A stretch of 64,000 nt of DNA from Litoribacter populi (GCF_007483685.1 NZ_VMKN01000002.1:81852-145851); one strand, 5' to 3'; shown: positions 17,096 to 27,150, counted from the stretch's first letter. The notes: a model not told the origin generated them from the letters alone. A program made the numbers and translations.

Positions 17096-18775
17096 TTAAT
17101 TCTTGTTGAGTTCCGTTTGTATAAACTCATTGAGCTTTTGCTGATATTTGGTGTTATCATAAGTTGGAGTAAAGCCTTTCTTTTCAGGGAAGGTTTCCAT
17201 ATGCAAGGTCTGGGTAGGAAACGCAAACCTTACTCCTATCTTGTCGGCCAATTTCACTGTTTGTATTAATAAGTCATGTCTTCCTTGAAGTTCCTCCTGC
17301 CAAGTACCTACTTCAAAAAACACATAAAACATTACGTCTAGACTATAGGCCGAAAGATTATTAAAATAGATGTTATAGTAATCTTTTCTGGTGGAGGGAT
17401 GTTTGATTACCATCTCTCGCAATCCTTGCACAAACATATCTACCAGTTCTGGAGGCGTATCGTAAGTAATGGTAAGGGTGGTGTAAAACCTCCTATATTT
17501 TCTTAACCCATGATTATCAATAGTCATGTCTGCAAGCTTTCCATTTGGAATATACACAAGCGAGTTGCGAAATGTACGTACCCTTGTGGAGCGGAAACCC
17601 ACTTCTTCTACTGTACCATCAATATCTCCACTGCTTATCCAATCGCCCACTTGAAAAGGTTTGTCAATGAAAATCATCACCGACCCAAAAAAGTTTTTGA
17701 TTGTATCCTGAGCTGCCAATGCAAAAGCTAAACCACCAATGGACAAGCCCGTCAGGAATGGAACGATATCCACCTGCAGTCCGTCTTTGAGGATAAAGAG
17801 TACCCCGACCACAACCACAAATGCTTTCATGGTTTTTCTCACCAGAGGCACCAGCTGGTCGTCCAATGTGGATTCGGTCTTCAAAGCCAACTTTTCCAAA
17901 TACAGGGAAAGTATATCAACCAATTTGTAGAAAATGATGGTTACAATAAATGGCTTGACCGCATTCAGAAGCAATACAACCCATGACACTACCTCGATAG
18001 GAAGCTGTAGTACTCTGATGAAAATAGCCAGCAACACCACGATCAAATAAATACTCACCAACCGATCTACTGGAAGTAAGTATTTTTCCGCAACGCCACC
18101 ATAACCAAACTTTTGTAAAGCAAAGAATAGAACCCTATCTACTATAAAAGTAAAAGCTTTGTGCGCTGTAAAAATCAACAGAATCAACAAAAACATTCCT
18201 ATTAATTGCCACAGCTGGAATCCCACATACTGACGCTCGCCTAATTGGGGAAGGACTCTCAATAGGGTAGCAGCACCTAAAGGGTAAGTTTCAGCATGCA
18301 TTTCCTCGATATGTTCTACAGTAAAGCGGGAGAATTTCCATTCACCATTTATTTTTTCCAGAAATACCCTAGGCAATCTATGCGTATCGAAAAAGAATTT
18401 AGATTCCTGATTGTGCAAGCTGTCTATAAAATCTGCATGAGTCGGAATCTCCTCCATCCGGACCAGCACCCCATTTCCATCGAAGATTTGTTTCAACTTG
18501 ACAGCAAGCTCCTGAGCATCCTTGTGCGGGACACTTCCGGTCTCCAAAGTCTTGGCTGCAATTTCAGGACGAAAAGTATCCTGCTGGAGATTGTATAAAA
18601 ATGTGAGTGTTGTATTGTATGGAGTGGACAAGTTGTCGTATTCCGCGGGATCTACTGGCAACATGGACTGATCTGTAAAAACCTGTCCTTCTCCTTGATG
18701 CACAATAAGAACTGATGCAAGCAAGCTGAAAAGTAAACACTTTAATAATCTCATTATTTTATCACTTTTTGACAT
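17096..18775 (-). CDS. MscS family mechanosensitive ion channel
   Basis: I chose the ATG at 18775 (559 residues); a TTG at 18784 is possible, and an ATG at 18754 directly precedes the signal peptide (MRLLKCLLFSLLASV). A periplasmic N-terminal domain (about 30-190) precedes several membrane helices and the MscS core: FLTGLSIGGLAFALAAQDT, GSVMIFIDKPFQVGDWI and VEEVGFRSTRVRTF. This architecture is that of the larger MscS-like channels, which release solutes during osmotic downshock. It starts 5 bases after the upstream gene for a large anchored protein and is very likely cotranscribed with it. Confidence 0.92.
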   Translation of the reverse strand: MSKSDKIMRLLKCLLFSLLASVLIVHQGEGQVFTDQSMLPVDPAEYDNLSTPYNTTLTFLYNLQQDTFRPEIAAKTLETGSVPHKDAQELAVKLKQIFDGNGVLVRMEEIPTHADFIDSLHNQESKFFFDTHRLPRVFLEKINGEWKFSRFTVEHIEEMHAETYPLGAATLLRVLPQLGERQYVGFQLWQLIGMFLLILLIFTAHKAFTFIVDRVLFFALQKFGYGGVAEKYLLPVDRLVSIYLIVVLLAIFIRVLQLPIEVVSWVVLLLNAVKPFIVTIIFYKLVDILSLYLEKLALKTESTLDDQLVPLVRKTMKAFVVVVGVLFILKDGLQVDIVPFLTGLSIGGLAFALAAQDTIKNFFGSVMIFIDKPFQVGDWISSGDIDGTVEEVGFRSTRVRTFRNSLVYIPNGKLADMTIDNHGLRKYRRFYTTLTITYDTPPELVDMFVQGLREMVIKHPSTRKDYYNIYFNNLSAYSLDVMFYVFFEVGTWQEELQGRHDLLIQTVKLADKIGVRFAFPTQTLHMETFPEKKGFTPTYDNTKYQQKLNEFIQTELNKN

Positions 18776-18780
18776 CCGCC

Positions 18781-21495
18781 TCAATAAGGCATTTGAAATT
18801 CAAAGAAAGTCTTTTCGTGGATATTATAAATTCTGTATTCATTACGGCTGGAGGAAAAACGAATATCCACAGGCCTATTTCCGCTCAATGGCTTGGTATT
18901 TAAAAGCTCACCTTTCAAGTTATAGAGATAGATAAACTCTTGATTTGCATCAATCACCACAAAGACATTCTTATCTCCCCCGAAAGAAAACAGCTGAAAC
19001 TTTAACTCAGGGGAAGAAAGGTTCTTCTCAAACATCACATTGGTCTCTGAGTCCATTACTGTCACTTTATTATAGTCATGAACAACAAACAAATAACGGT
19101 CGGCTGCTTGGTCTTTTACCAAATGGAAAACACTACTTCTGTCGGGCCTAAAGAGCTGCTTTCTATCCGTAAATTCTCCTTTAAAATTAACCCGTATGAC
19201 CTCTCCCTCATCGGTGATTGTCACCAGCTGATTTTCGGAAGTCTTGCCTCTCTGCTGAAGTACGTAATCAGTTTTGACTCCAGACCCAAGCTGCAGGGGA
19301 TCTCCAATCTGATTTTCCCCCTTTCTATTGAACATGTGCAATTGGCCATTTTGGTTGAGGGCTACCATAAAATCTCCCGTACCTGGAATAATATGATGAG
19401 CGGGCTTACTGGCTAATGGACCCGAGGTGCTTTTAGGTGTCCAGCCTTCCAGAAGCTCTCCATGTTTGTCAAATAGATAAAGTTCTCCGGATATAGAGGC
19501 GGCAAATATCCTATAATCTCGGGTATTCTCATAGTCCACGAGGTTTACATATTGTATTAGCTGTCCATCAGGAAGTTCAAAAGGGAAATTAGGTAAGGGG
19601 TTGCCTAAGCGATCAATGCCATATATGTACCGATCGGTGGCAAAAACCATCTGTAGTTTACCATTTCTATAATAATCCATTTGGAAAATTTCAGTTCTTA
19701 TCGGCCCCTCAAGCCGCTGACTGAACACTAAATCACCATCATGAGTCACTAGGTGCACCCTGTTCAAGTCGTCTTGCAAAAGAAATTCGGGGTTGCCGTC
19801 GGTAAAATTACGCTGTACCTTAGGTCCATATACCAAGTCTGCATTGAAGGTCACTGAAAGGTTTTCCTCCAAGAATATATCTTTACTGGTTTTGATGGGA
19901 TTTAAACCATATCCGAGTTGAATATGAATGTCCTGATTTTTACCCTTGTCTTCCAACTTCACTGAGATGACATCAAAGGCTTTAATGTGAGGAGCGTATT
20001 TCTGCAGCGTAGACGACCAAGTAGGCGAAGCATGATGAAGCAAGCTGTTCCATACCCTATGAACATTGGCCACGAAATTATAGCCAGAACCCTTATCCAC
20101 CGCTTCCATGATTTTTCTTTGTGACAAAGTTTTGCCCCAGGTGTTGTCATTCTCCAAATCATCTAAAAATCTGCGCACCGCCTGAATGTTGTTTCCCCAC
20201 ACCAAAACATCCTCATGGGAGGTCACAAATGTGTTGGGAAAACCTACAAATTGCCCTTCGAAAAGATGTGCAGGAAATTCTTCATCTCGGATAGCAAAGA
20301 TTTCTTTATCTCGATGATAATCATATATCCGACTTACCGAATTGGTGGCAGAAAAATCCTTCAACCCTTGTAGCTGTGAGGCTACATCCTCAGTTTTTAA
20401 TAATAAAATCTTGTCACCTGCACCCGCACCAGTTTCTTCCATATGAAGGAAGGCCACATCTCCAGTCAGTTTCTGAAAGAATTTTTCTTTTGAAAAACTT
20501 TTGTCTATGTCTCCAGCAAGTGTACTTTTTGCATCAAAGGCCTTGTTAGACATGTCATGAATCAGACGGGGATCCTTGACTTTGTATTGGGTAAAAAGGG
20601 CCGTACGATTTGGAGTAATTGAACCAAAAACATGCTGTCGACCACTATTGAGGCGAGGGAACTTCACTTGATTGCCACCTTGATATATGGAGACCCCGTG
20701 AAGGTTAATTGAACCATCGCTGAAGCTAAGATGCAAGTTGGCGGACATCTTATTCTTTTGAAAAGTCTCTACTACTCCAAGGCTGCTCTCCCGATTTACC
20801 GCCTGTATCAGTCTTGCCAATCCTGGTGTACCCACACGGATAAGGCCTGCCTCGGTGGTGCTGATTTTGCCATCATACAGCTCACTAAATTCTTCCTTGA
20901 AACTTTTTTGCTCATTTGAGCGGGCCCGACGGATAGCATCTTCTACCAAAAAAGAGGTATAACTAGCAAGAAGTGTATTATTTATAAAAGCTAGGGAAAT
21001 AGTCCTATCATCTTCCATCCTGTGCTCAAAAATCCGAACCCCACTATAGGCACGGGAATTTTTAGTAATATTTTCCAAAAAGTCATTTTCAAGGTTTGAA
21101 AGAAACCTCTCGCGCTCGCTGGTATTTTTAAAGGCCAGACCAAACAACACGTCCAAATCCTCTCTTCCCACAGAATGCAAGGAAAGTCCTAACTGATTTC
21201 CTTTCAGGGAACGGTCCAATTGCCCACCCCCACCAAGAAGGCTGTCGAGTGAAACCAATTGAGATTCTAGGTTTTTCAAAGTAGGTATCTTGGAGAACCT
21301 TTCCCAAATAGGCTGGTCCACTAGCTGATTCCAAGCATAAATGGGGTCAGAGGTCTCGTATAGTAGAATGGCATCGGAAGGCACGAGGTCCTCAAAACGA
21401 TACTGCTTTTTCTGTGGGGAAAACACCAAATAATAAACACCACCGGCAACGATGATCAATAGGCAAAAAGCAAGCAGCAACTTGGCAGTTCTCAC
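18781..21495 (-). CDS. Large membrane-anchored protein of unknown function
   Basis: The protein has 904 residues. One N-terminal membrane segment (LLLAFCLLIIVAGGVYYLVF) leaves almost the whole protein outside the cytoplasm. The first 520 residues have a DUF3352-like look (YRFEDLVPSDAILLYET at the front). The last 350 form repeated short strands with Asp/Gly turns (YGIDRLGNPLPNFPFELPDG, LYLFDKHGELLEGW, LHMFNRKGE, VTVMDSETN, IYLYNLKGELL), suggesting a beta-propeller. No catalytic motif is visible. It is the upstream partner of the MscS channel, so an envelope role is a reasonable guess only. Confidence 0.75.
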   Translation of the reverse strand: MRTAKLLLAFCLLIIVAGGVYYLVFSPQKKQYRFEDLVPSDAILLYETSDPIYAWNQLVDQPIWERFSKIPTLKNLESQLVSLDSLLGGGGQLDRSLKGNQLGLSLHSVGREDLDVLFGLAFKNTSERERFLSNLENDFLENITKNSRAYSGVRIFEHRMEDDRTISLAFINNTLLASYTSFLVEDAIRRARSNEQKSFKEEFSELYDGKISTTEAGLIRVGTPGLARLIQAVNRESSLGVVETFQKNKMSANLHLSFSDGSINLHGVSIYQGGNQVKFPRLNSGRQHVFGSITPNRTALFTQYKVKDPRLIHDMSNKAFDAKSTLAGDIDKSFSKEKFFQKLTGDVAFLHMEETGAGAGDKILLLKTEDVASQLQGLKDFSATNSVSRIYDYHRDKEIFAIRDEEFPAHLFEGQFVGFPNTFVTSHEDVLVWGNNIQAVRRFLDDLENDNTWGKTLSQRKIMEAVDKGSGYNFVANVHRVWNSLLHHASPTWSSTLQKYAPHIKAFDVISVKLEDKGKNQDIHIQLGYGLNPIKTSKDIFLEENLSVTFNADLVYGPKVQRNFTDGNPEFLLQDDLNRVHLVTHDGDLVFSQRLEGPIRTEIFQMDYYRNGKLQMVFATDRYIYGIDRLGNPLPNFPFELPDGQLIQYVNLVDYENTRDYRIFAASISGELYLFDKHGELLEGWTPKSTSGPLASKPAHHIIPGTGDFMVALNQNGQLHMFNRKGENQIGDPLQLGSGVKTDYVLQQRGKTSENQLVTITDEGEVIRVNFKGEFTDRKQLFRPDRSSVFHLVKDQAADRYLFVVHDYNKVTVMDSETNVMFEKNLSSPELKFQLFSFGGDKNVFVVIDANQEFIYLYNLKGELLNTKPLSGNRPVDIRFSSSRNEYRIYNIHEKTFFEFQMPY

Positions 21496-21567
21496 TGATA
21501 GGTAAGGTTATGATTCTGTGAAAATAAAACTGGGAAAACCCCTTGAAATTATACCCAGATGCAAATA

Positions 21568-21599
21568 AATAAAAATTCCCGACCTTATCGGCCGGGAAT
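21568..21599 (-). terminator. Intrinsic terminator of mdh
   Basis: The stem 21575-21584 with 21590-21599 has one mismatch and a 5-base loop. Read on the minus strand it is followed by TTTTTATTT. It lies about 27 bases after the mdh stop and separates mdh from the 904-residue protein gene. Confidence 0.75.
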
Positions 21600-21625
21600 C
21601 CTTTAAATATTCTAAGAATTTGGAC

Positions 21626-22564
21626 TTATTTGTTGCCCAAATTATCCAATACTTCCATTACTTCTTTCACGTGAGTTCTAGAAGTTTCCAAAAGCGCTTT
21701 CTCATCTTCATTCAGGTCAAGTTCGATAACTTTCTCGATACCGTTTTTACCCAAGATTACCGGTACACCAAGGTAGCAATCGTCGATTCCGTACTCGCCG
21801 TCAAGCTTGATACAAACCGGGAATACTCTCTTCTGGTTTTTCACGATAGACTCCACCATCTGTGCAGCTGCTGAACCTGGCGCATACCATGCAGAAGTCC
21901 CCATCAATTTAACTAATTCACCACCACCAAACTTGGTTCTTTCGATGATAGCGTCCAATTTATCTTTAGAGATCAATTCAGTCACAGGGATACCTGCTAC
22001 AGTAGTGTATCTTGGAAGCGGAACCATGGTATCACCATGTCCACCCATTAGGATAGCCTGAATTTCTTTTGGAGAAATATTCAACTCTTCAGCAATGAAA
22101 GCTCTGTAACGGGCCGTATCAAGGATGCCAGCCATACCCATCACTTTTGTTCTAGGCATTTTTGAAGTGATGTGTGCCTGATAAGTCATTACGTCCAAAG
22201 GATTGGACACTACGATAATGATGGCGTCAGGAGAATGTTTGATCACATTCTCAGTTACAGACTTCACGATACCAGCATTGGTTTCGATTAAGTCATCTCT
22301 GGTCATCCCTGGTTTTCTCGGAAGGCCTGAAGTGATTACCACCACGTCAGAGTTAGCAGTTTTGCTGTAATCATTGGTGCTACCAACAGTTCTGCTGTCA
22401 TATACATTGATCGGTGCTTTTTGCCAAATGTCCAAAGCCTTGCCCTCAGCAACGCCTTCTTTGATATCTACCAAAACGATCTCTTCGGCAATTTCTCTAT
22501 AAGCCAATACGTCAGCGCAAGTCGCTCCAACATTACCAGCTCCAACTACGGTTACTTTAGTCAT
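21626..22564 (-). CDS. mdh: Malate dehydrogenase (LDH-like type)
   Basis: The protein has 312 residues. It has the NAD-binding start VTVVGAGNVGATCADVLA with the Asp that selects NAD (VLVDIKEG). The malate-specific Arg pair is in GLPRKPGMTRDDL, VSNPLDVMTY follows, and the catalytic His is in MGGHGDTMVPL. It oxidises malate to oxaloacetate in the TCA cycle. The gap to the cNMP-binding gene upstream is 151 bases, so it probably has its own promoter. Confidence 0.97.
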   Translation of the reverse strand: MTKVTVVGAGNVGATCADVLAYREIAEEIVLVDIKEGVAEGKALDIWQKAPINVYDSRTVGSTNDYSKTANSDVVVITSGLPRKPGMTRDDLIETNAGIVKSVTENVIKHSPDAIIIVVSNPLDVMTYQAHITSKMPRTKVMGMAGILDTARYRAFIAEELNISPKEIQAILMGGHGDTMVPLPRYTTVAGIPVTELISKDKLDAIIERTKFGGGELVKLMGTSAWYAPGSAAAQMVESIVKNQKRVFPVCIKLDGEYGIDDCYLGVPVILGKNGIEKVIELDLNEDEKALLETSRTHVKEVMEVLDNLGNK

Positions 22565-22715
22565 ATTATATATTATGGATTAATTTGTTAAAAATTTGAA
22601 AAGCTCCGCTAAGATATTAAAGAATGCCTGTTTTTTAAAGTTTTCAGAAGAATAGTTGGCTGATAAGTGCCTCACTTTTAAAAGAAAAAATTTCTCATTA
22701 ATAGATGCGGAAAAA

Positions 22716-23231
22716 TTACTCAAACATTTGGGAAAGGTTGAAAAAGCCGAATGAAGATTTGTAGGACTTGAACATCCTCAAGTTGTTGTCATTATAATAC
22801 TCAGCAAGCGCGGTGATCATTTTTGATTTTATCTGGGGACTGTTGGCAAAAATTTCATGAATAGCGTAGCTCGGAAATACCATCAGTTCCACCTCCTCGG
22901 AAGCGATGATAGCGGTATAAAGCCGTTTTTTATCTTCCAGCAGAGCGTTCTCTCCAAAACAGCCGAATTCCTCCAGAGTAATAATTGTCTCAAAATCATC
23001 CTTAATATCAATAGTCAACTTTACCTGACCATGCTTGACGATATAAATGGCCCCGCTGGGATCATTGCTAAAAAACACTACCTCATCCCGAACATATTTT
23101 CTATAATGAATTGCAGGCAGAAAGCGCTCCATCTCGCTATGGCTCAACCCTTCGAAATATCGCACGCTGGATAAAAAGTCAAAAAGTTCCAATTCTGATT
23201 CTGTATATTTTTTATTAAAAGGGTTCAGCAT
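22716..23231 (-). CDS. Cyclic-nucleotide-binding domain protein without a DNA-binding domain
   Basis: The protein has 171 residues. A cNMP-binding beta-roll occupies about 20-135: FEGLSHSEMERFLPAI, AIYIVKHGQVKL, and FGCFGENALLEDKKRLYTAIIASEEVEL at the phosphate-cassette position. The cassette is FGENALL...RLYTAI rather than the strict FGE.aLl...RtAtv form, so ligand binding is uncertain. After a helix the protein ends with no helix-turn-helix, unlike Crp/Fnr regulators of about 220 residues. It lies 2 bases after tilS, implying cotranscription. Confidence 0.85.
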   Translation of the reverse strand: MLNPFNKKYTESELELFDFLSSVRYFEGLSHSEMERFLPAIHYRKYVRDEVVFFSNDPSGAIYIVKHGQVKLTIDIKDDFETIITLEEFGCFGENALLEDKKRLYTAIIASEEVELMVFPSYAIHEIFANSPQIKSKMITALAEYYNDNNLRMFKSYKSSFGFFNLSQMFE

Positions 23232-23233
23232 GA

Positions 23234-24562
23234 TTATTTCTTTTCAGTTTTCTTGATATGCAATACGGTTTGGGTCCCCTTCTCCACTTTGAAGCGGTCA
23301 TCTACTCGATAACCAACCACCCAAATTACCTCCCCCTGGGAACACAACACTTTCACCTGGCTTTTGTAAATCAAGGGAACTTTCAAATCTATTAAAAAAT
23401 CACTGATTTTCTTAAAATTCTTCATTCCCAAAGGCCGAAACCGCTCCCCTTCCCTCCAATTTCTCAATTCCAGGGGAAAAGTCACCTTCTCCAAATTAAA
23501 CATTCCGCTAGAGGATTTGGTGTCGAGTTGAGAAAAAGGTGTCATCGACATTTCGAACTCCTCCCCGTTTACCTCAAAGCTATTATCAGAAACCTGGATA
23601 AAGTGCGTACCTGTTTGACCATGGAGCCTTTTTCCTAAGATCAAGTATTCCCTGTCAATATTCAAAACTGCTTCCGGCGTATTGAAACTACCACCGGTAT
23701 TCCTGTTCCTGATTGCCTGGGCCATATCATCCACTTGAAAATAATTAAACCCAAAATCTCTTAACCAGTAGAAAAGTACGCTTTTAAACCCTGGCACCTT
23801 GAGCAAATCCAATATTGGGAGCTTTTGAAACGCTCCCTCCTTTTCCAAATGTTCTTTGAGCCATGCTTCCTGAAAATGGAAATAAGCCTTTCCGGTATCC
23901 TTCACTCTGCCAAAGCTTCTGATCAGCACCTCCATTGCTGAAGGGTCATCTTGAGTTAAGAGAGGTAGAACTTTATTTCTAAGAAAATTCCTTTTATAGT
24001 CACTTTCCAAATTGGAACTATCCTCGCGCCAGGTGAGCCCTTCCTGTTGGGCAAAACTTAACAATTGCTGTTTGGTAAATGGCAGTAAAGGCCTTATCAA
24101 TTCCCCTTTTACCTCGGCCATGCCATACAGTCCTTCAATTCCCGTCCCCCTTAGCAGATTTAACATGATGGTTTCCACTTGATCATCCAAATGATGAGCA
24201 GCCACGGTTCCCGCGAGATTCTGCTCTTCTACCAAAACATTGAACCAGGCATACCGTAGTTCTCTAGCTGCCATTTGCGTAGAAACCCCTTTTTCGGAAG
24301 CATATTCTTTTGTCTCAAATCGAATGACATGAATTTCTTTCCCAAGGTTGTCCGCAAAACCCCTTACAAACTGCTCATCGCTGTCACTTTCATTTCCCCG
24401 AAGCCCAAAATTACAATGTGCCAAAATGAATTTTATTTGGGCTAATTGCATTAGGTAGGTTAAAACTACGGAATCCAGTCCACCGCTGATCGCAACAAGG
24501 TAGGTTTTATTGGAATCCAAAAGGTTTTTTTTCCGTATATGACGGATAAAATGGTCAAGCAT
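23234..24562 (-). CDS. tilS: tRNA(Ile)-lysidine synthase TilS
   Basis: The protein has 442 residues. The PP-loop ATP site is AISGGLDSVVL near residues 24-33. It is followed by AHCNFGLRG and AAHHLDDQVETIMLNLLRGTGIEGL, the TilS substrate motif. A C-terminal accessory domain contains RPLGMKNFKKISDFLIDLKVP. It modifies C34 of the AUA-reading tRNA to lysidine, an essential step. It is divergent from the OstA-like gene with 48 bases between the starts. Confidence 0.95.
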   Translation of the reverse strand: MLDHFIRHIRKKNLLDSNKTYLVAISGGLDSVVLTYLMQLAQIKFILAHCNFGLRGNESDSDEQFVRGFADNLGKEIHVIRFETKEYASEKGVSTQMAARELRYAWFNVLVEEQNLAGTVAAHHLDDQVETIMLNLLRGTGIEGLYGMAEVKGELIRPLLPFTKQQLLSFAQQEGLTWREDSSNLESDYKRNFLRNKVLPLLTQDDPSAMEVLIRSFGRVKDTGKAYFHFQEAWLKEHLEKEGAFQKLPILDLLKVPGFKSVLFYWLRDFGFNYFQVDDMAQAIRNRNTGGSFNTPEAVLNIDREYLILGKRLHGQTGTHFIQVSDNSFEVNGEEFEMSMTPFSQLDTKSSSGMFNLEKVTFPLELRNWREGERFRPLGMKNFKKISDFLIDLKVPLIYKSQVKVLCSQGEVIWVVGYRVDDRFKVEKGTQTVLHIKKTEKK

Positions 24563-24566
24563 AAAT

Positions 24567-24593
24567 CAAAAATACCATTTTCTATTAATTTTG
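24567..24593. promoter_or_regulatory. Overlapping divergent -7 elements for tilS and the OstA-like gene
   Basis: The 48-base gap holds TAATTTTG on the plus strand (24586-24593) and TATTTTTG on the minus strand (24567-24574). Both match TAnnTTTG. Neither has a clear -33 TTTG at the right distance, so this is a weak call. Confidence 0.35.
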
Positions 24594-24610
24594 GCGTTTA
24601 GTCTTAAGAA

Positions 24611-26254
24611 ATGATCATAAAGAAAATAATTACATGCTGTGTTTTCATTCTTGCCGCCCTACCCCAAGCCTGGGCTCAAGGCAGCAACCAGCTTGAAATT
24701 CTCAATGCCGAAAACCTCTATGGAGGCAAAGGGGTCGAAAGATTGCTCGGGGATGTGAGGATGAAGCATCAAAATTCCTTAATCTACTGTGACTCTGCCC
24801 ACTTTTATAGCCAAGACAATTTTGCCAGGCTTTATGGAAAAGTTCGCATTGTAGACCAGCAGGACCCCGTAACGACCACCAGCCGCTATGCCGAATACGA
24901 TGGCAACACCCGGATCGCCAAGCTTAGGGATAATGTGGTTTTTAAAAATGAAGAAACTACTCTTTACACAGATTACCTAGACTATGACCGCTCTACCGGG
25001 GTGGCCAATTATTTCAATTTTGGCCGGGTGATCGATGATATGAACGTACTCACCAGCGACAAGGGCGTGTACGAAACCCAGATAGAAAAAATTACTTTTA
25101 CTGATGATGTGGAATTGGTAAACCCTGATTACACCCTAAGATCCAACATCCTTTTTTACTACACTATCCCCAAAACTGCCGAAACTGTTGACATCACCAA
25201 CATTGTATCTGCTGAAGGTGACAAGCTCAACGCACAAAAAGGTAGTTTCTATGACACCCAAAACAAGAAATTCCGCTTCTATGAAGGGGATGTGGAAAAC
25301 GAGACGAGTATTATTTACGGGGATGTGCTCTATTTTGACGAAGCAGAGCAATATTACGAGGCTCAGCGCAACGTGAGCATCTTCAATAAGGAAAGAAAGA
25401 TGGAGGTCTTCGGTGAGGAAGGCAAATACTGGGAAGAACGAAAATATTCGAAGGTTTATGGAAATGCCCTGGTCATGAAATACTTTGAAGCAGACACCAT
25501 GTACCTAATCGCCGATACACTTATCACCCAGGACAGTGAGATTGACACAGAGCGCTACATGACGGCTTTTAATAACGTCAGACTCATCAAAGGAGAACTT
25601 TCCGGAAGGTCTGATTCTTTAGCTTACATTTATTCAGACTCGACAATCTACCTTTATGATGACCCTTTGCTTTGGAACGACAAAAGTCAGATCAAAGCCG
25701 ATAGTATCCACTTCACCATAGCCAATGAAAACATAGACCGGGCTTACTTGCGCAGAAATACATTTGCCATCACTAAAGACACTCTTTCCAATTTCAACCA
25801 GATCAAAGGCCGCAAGATGACCGGATTTTTCCTCGATGGTGAAATGCATAAACTCGATGTGGAAGGCAATGGCCAGTCCCTCTATTATGCCTTGGAAAAG
25901 GACACTGTACTGAAAGGACTGAATAACCTACTTTGCGGTAGGATCATGATGCATTTTCAACAAGGCCAGATACAGCGCATCAATCACGCTGGAAAACCTG
26001 AAGCGAATTTCAAACCGCCCCACCTATTCAAAGAAGAAGACGAGCGTTTGGAAGGTTTCGTATGGAGGGAAGAAGAGAGACCGACCATGGACATGATGAT
26101 GGCTTGGAGAACGCCAGTATTTAGAAACAGGGAGGACGAATATAACTTCTTTGATGTGCTTGATATCAGACTTCCTTACCCCACTGATGACATCATACAA
26201 CCCTACCTTATCCAACAAATGCCTATTAATATCCCTATCAGGAAGGATGAATAA
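24611..26254 (+). CDS. OstA-like (LptA/LptD N-terminal type) envelope protein
   Basis: The protein has 547 residues. A signal peptide (ITCCVFILAALPQAWAQ) is followed by repeated beta-jellyroll strands of the OstA_2 type: LLGDVRMKHQNSLIYCDSAHFY, ARLYGKVRI, TLYTDYLDYDRSTGVANYF and IIYGDVLYFDEAEQYYEAQ. Such repeats form the LPS-binding slot in the Lpt bridge. Bacteroidota carry long OstA-like proteins in addition to or instead of short LptA. It is probably periplasmic and linked to LPS transport; its exact place in the pathway is inference. Confidence 0.85.
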   Translation: MIIKKIITCCVFILAALPQAWAQGSNQLEILNAENLYGGKGVERLLGDVRMKHQNSLIYCDSAHFYSQDNFARLYGKVRIVDQQDPVTTTSRYAEYDGNTRIAKLRDNVVFKNEETTLYTDYLDYDRSTGVANYFNFGRVIDDMNVLTSDKGVYETQIEKITFTDDVELVNPDYTLRSNILFYYTIPKTAETVDITNIVSAEGDKLNAQKGSFYDTQNKKFRFYEGDVENETSIIYGDVLYFDEAEQYYEAQRNVSIFNKERKMEVFGEEGKYWEERKYSKVYGNALVMKYFEADTMYLIADTLITQDSEIDTERYMTAFNNVRLIKGELSGRSDSLAYIYSDSTIYLYDDPLLWNDKSQIKADSIHFTIANENIDRAYLRRNTFAITKDTLSNFNQIKGRKMTGFFLDGEMHKLDVEGNGQSLYYALEKDTVLKGLNNLLCGRIMMHFQQGQIQRINHAGKPEANFKPPHLFKEEDERLEGFVWREEERPTMDMMMAWRTPVFRNREDEYNFFDVLDIRLPYPTDDIIQPYLIQQMPINIPIRKDE

Positions 26255-26411
26255 GCCTATTTCGCCCTAACGAGTCTATTGTAAAAAAATTTCATAATGG
26301 TTAACGAAATTTAACCGATAATGCTTTAAAAGTACAAACCTTATCAGTAGTTTTATAGTATATTATACTTAGTAACACTATTGATTACCAGGCTTATCGA
26401 TTAAACTTTAC

Positions 26412-27125
26412 ATGAACCGTGTCTTTCTACTCTTCTGCATGCTTATTATGCTTGTGCAGTATCCTGCCGAAGCGAGACAGGTACGTATGCTCAATGATGC
26501 CCTTGAGTTTGTAGGTCCAATAAATACCACCCAACGAAAATCCCTCATCCTCCAAAACGAAGCTAGTACAGATAAAACCTATACCCTGAAATTTCTACGT
26601 GGAAATATAGGCTCAAGTCAAAACCTCAAACTCTGCATCGGCGACAATTGCTACAACCTTAAAAAGGACTTAGGGAAAATTAATTTGAACTTAAAAGCCG
26701 GCGAGTTGATTACTGACCTATACTTGGAATTTGATATGGGCATTACTGAAACTAAAGGCACTTTTGACCTGCACTTCAGCAACATCGACAATCCTCGTGA
26801 CGTGTTCATTCTTGAATCGGTCTATAACGTCACCAATGGGGATAGCGGCAACGAAGTACAACATAAGGATATTGCTATAGGCGCTGCTTACCCAAATCCG
26901 AGCAACAACATAGCTCAGATAGATTATGAATTAAAAAACCCGAATGCACATGCTCGCATTGTGGTCAACAGCTTTATTGGAAATCCAGTCTATGACTTTT
27001 TGCTGGACCCTAGACAAAGCAGTCTTGTCATCAATGTGTCCGACCTCAACCCAGGGGTATATTTCTATACCTTAATCGTGGACAACAAAAATATTGTCAC
27101 CAAAAAGCTCGTTGTAAAAAAATAG
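26412..27125 (+). CDS. T9SS type A sorting-domain protein
   Basis: The protein has 237 residues with a signal peptide (MNRVFLLFCMLIMLVQYPAEA). A beta-sandwich middle precedes a C-terminal type A sorting domain (about 155-237): AYPNPSNNIAQIDYEL, IVVNSFIGNPV, INVSDLNPGVYFYTLIVD and the closing KKLVVKK. This domain directs export by the type IX secretion system and surface attachment. The middle part is not recognised. It stands alone between the OstA-like gene and bamD. Confidence 0.9.
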   Translation: MNRVFLLFCMLIMLVQYPAEARQVRMLNDALEFVGPINTTQRKSLILQNEASTDKTYTLKFLRGNIGSSQNLKLCIGDNCYNLKKDLGKINLNLKAGELITDLYLEFDMGITETKGTFDLHFSNIDNPRDVFILESVYNVTNGDSGNEVQHKDIAIGAAYPNPSNNIAQIDYELKNPNAHARIVVNSFIGNPVYDFLLDPRQSSLVINVSDLNPGVYFYTLIVDNKNIVTKKLVVKK

Positions 27126-27150
27126 GAACAGACAAGCACCTGCTTAGAAA

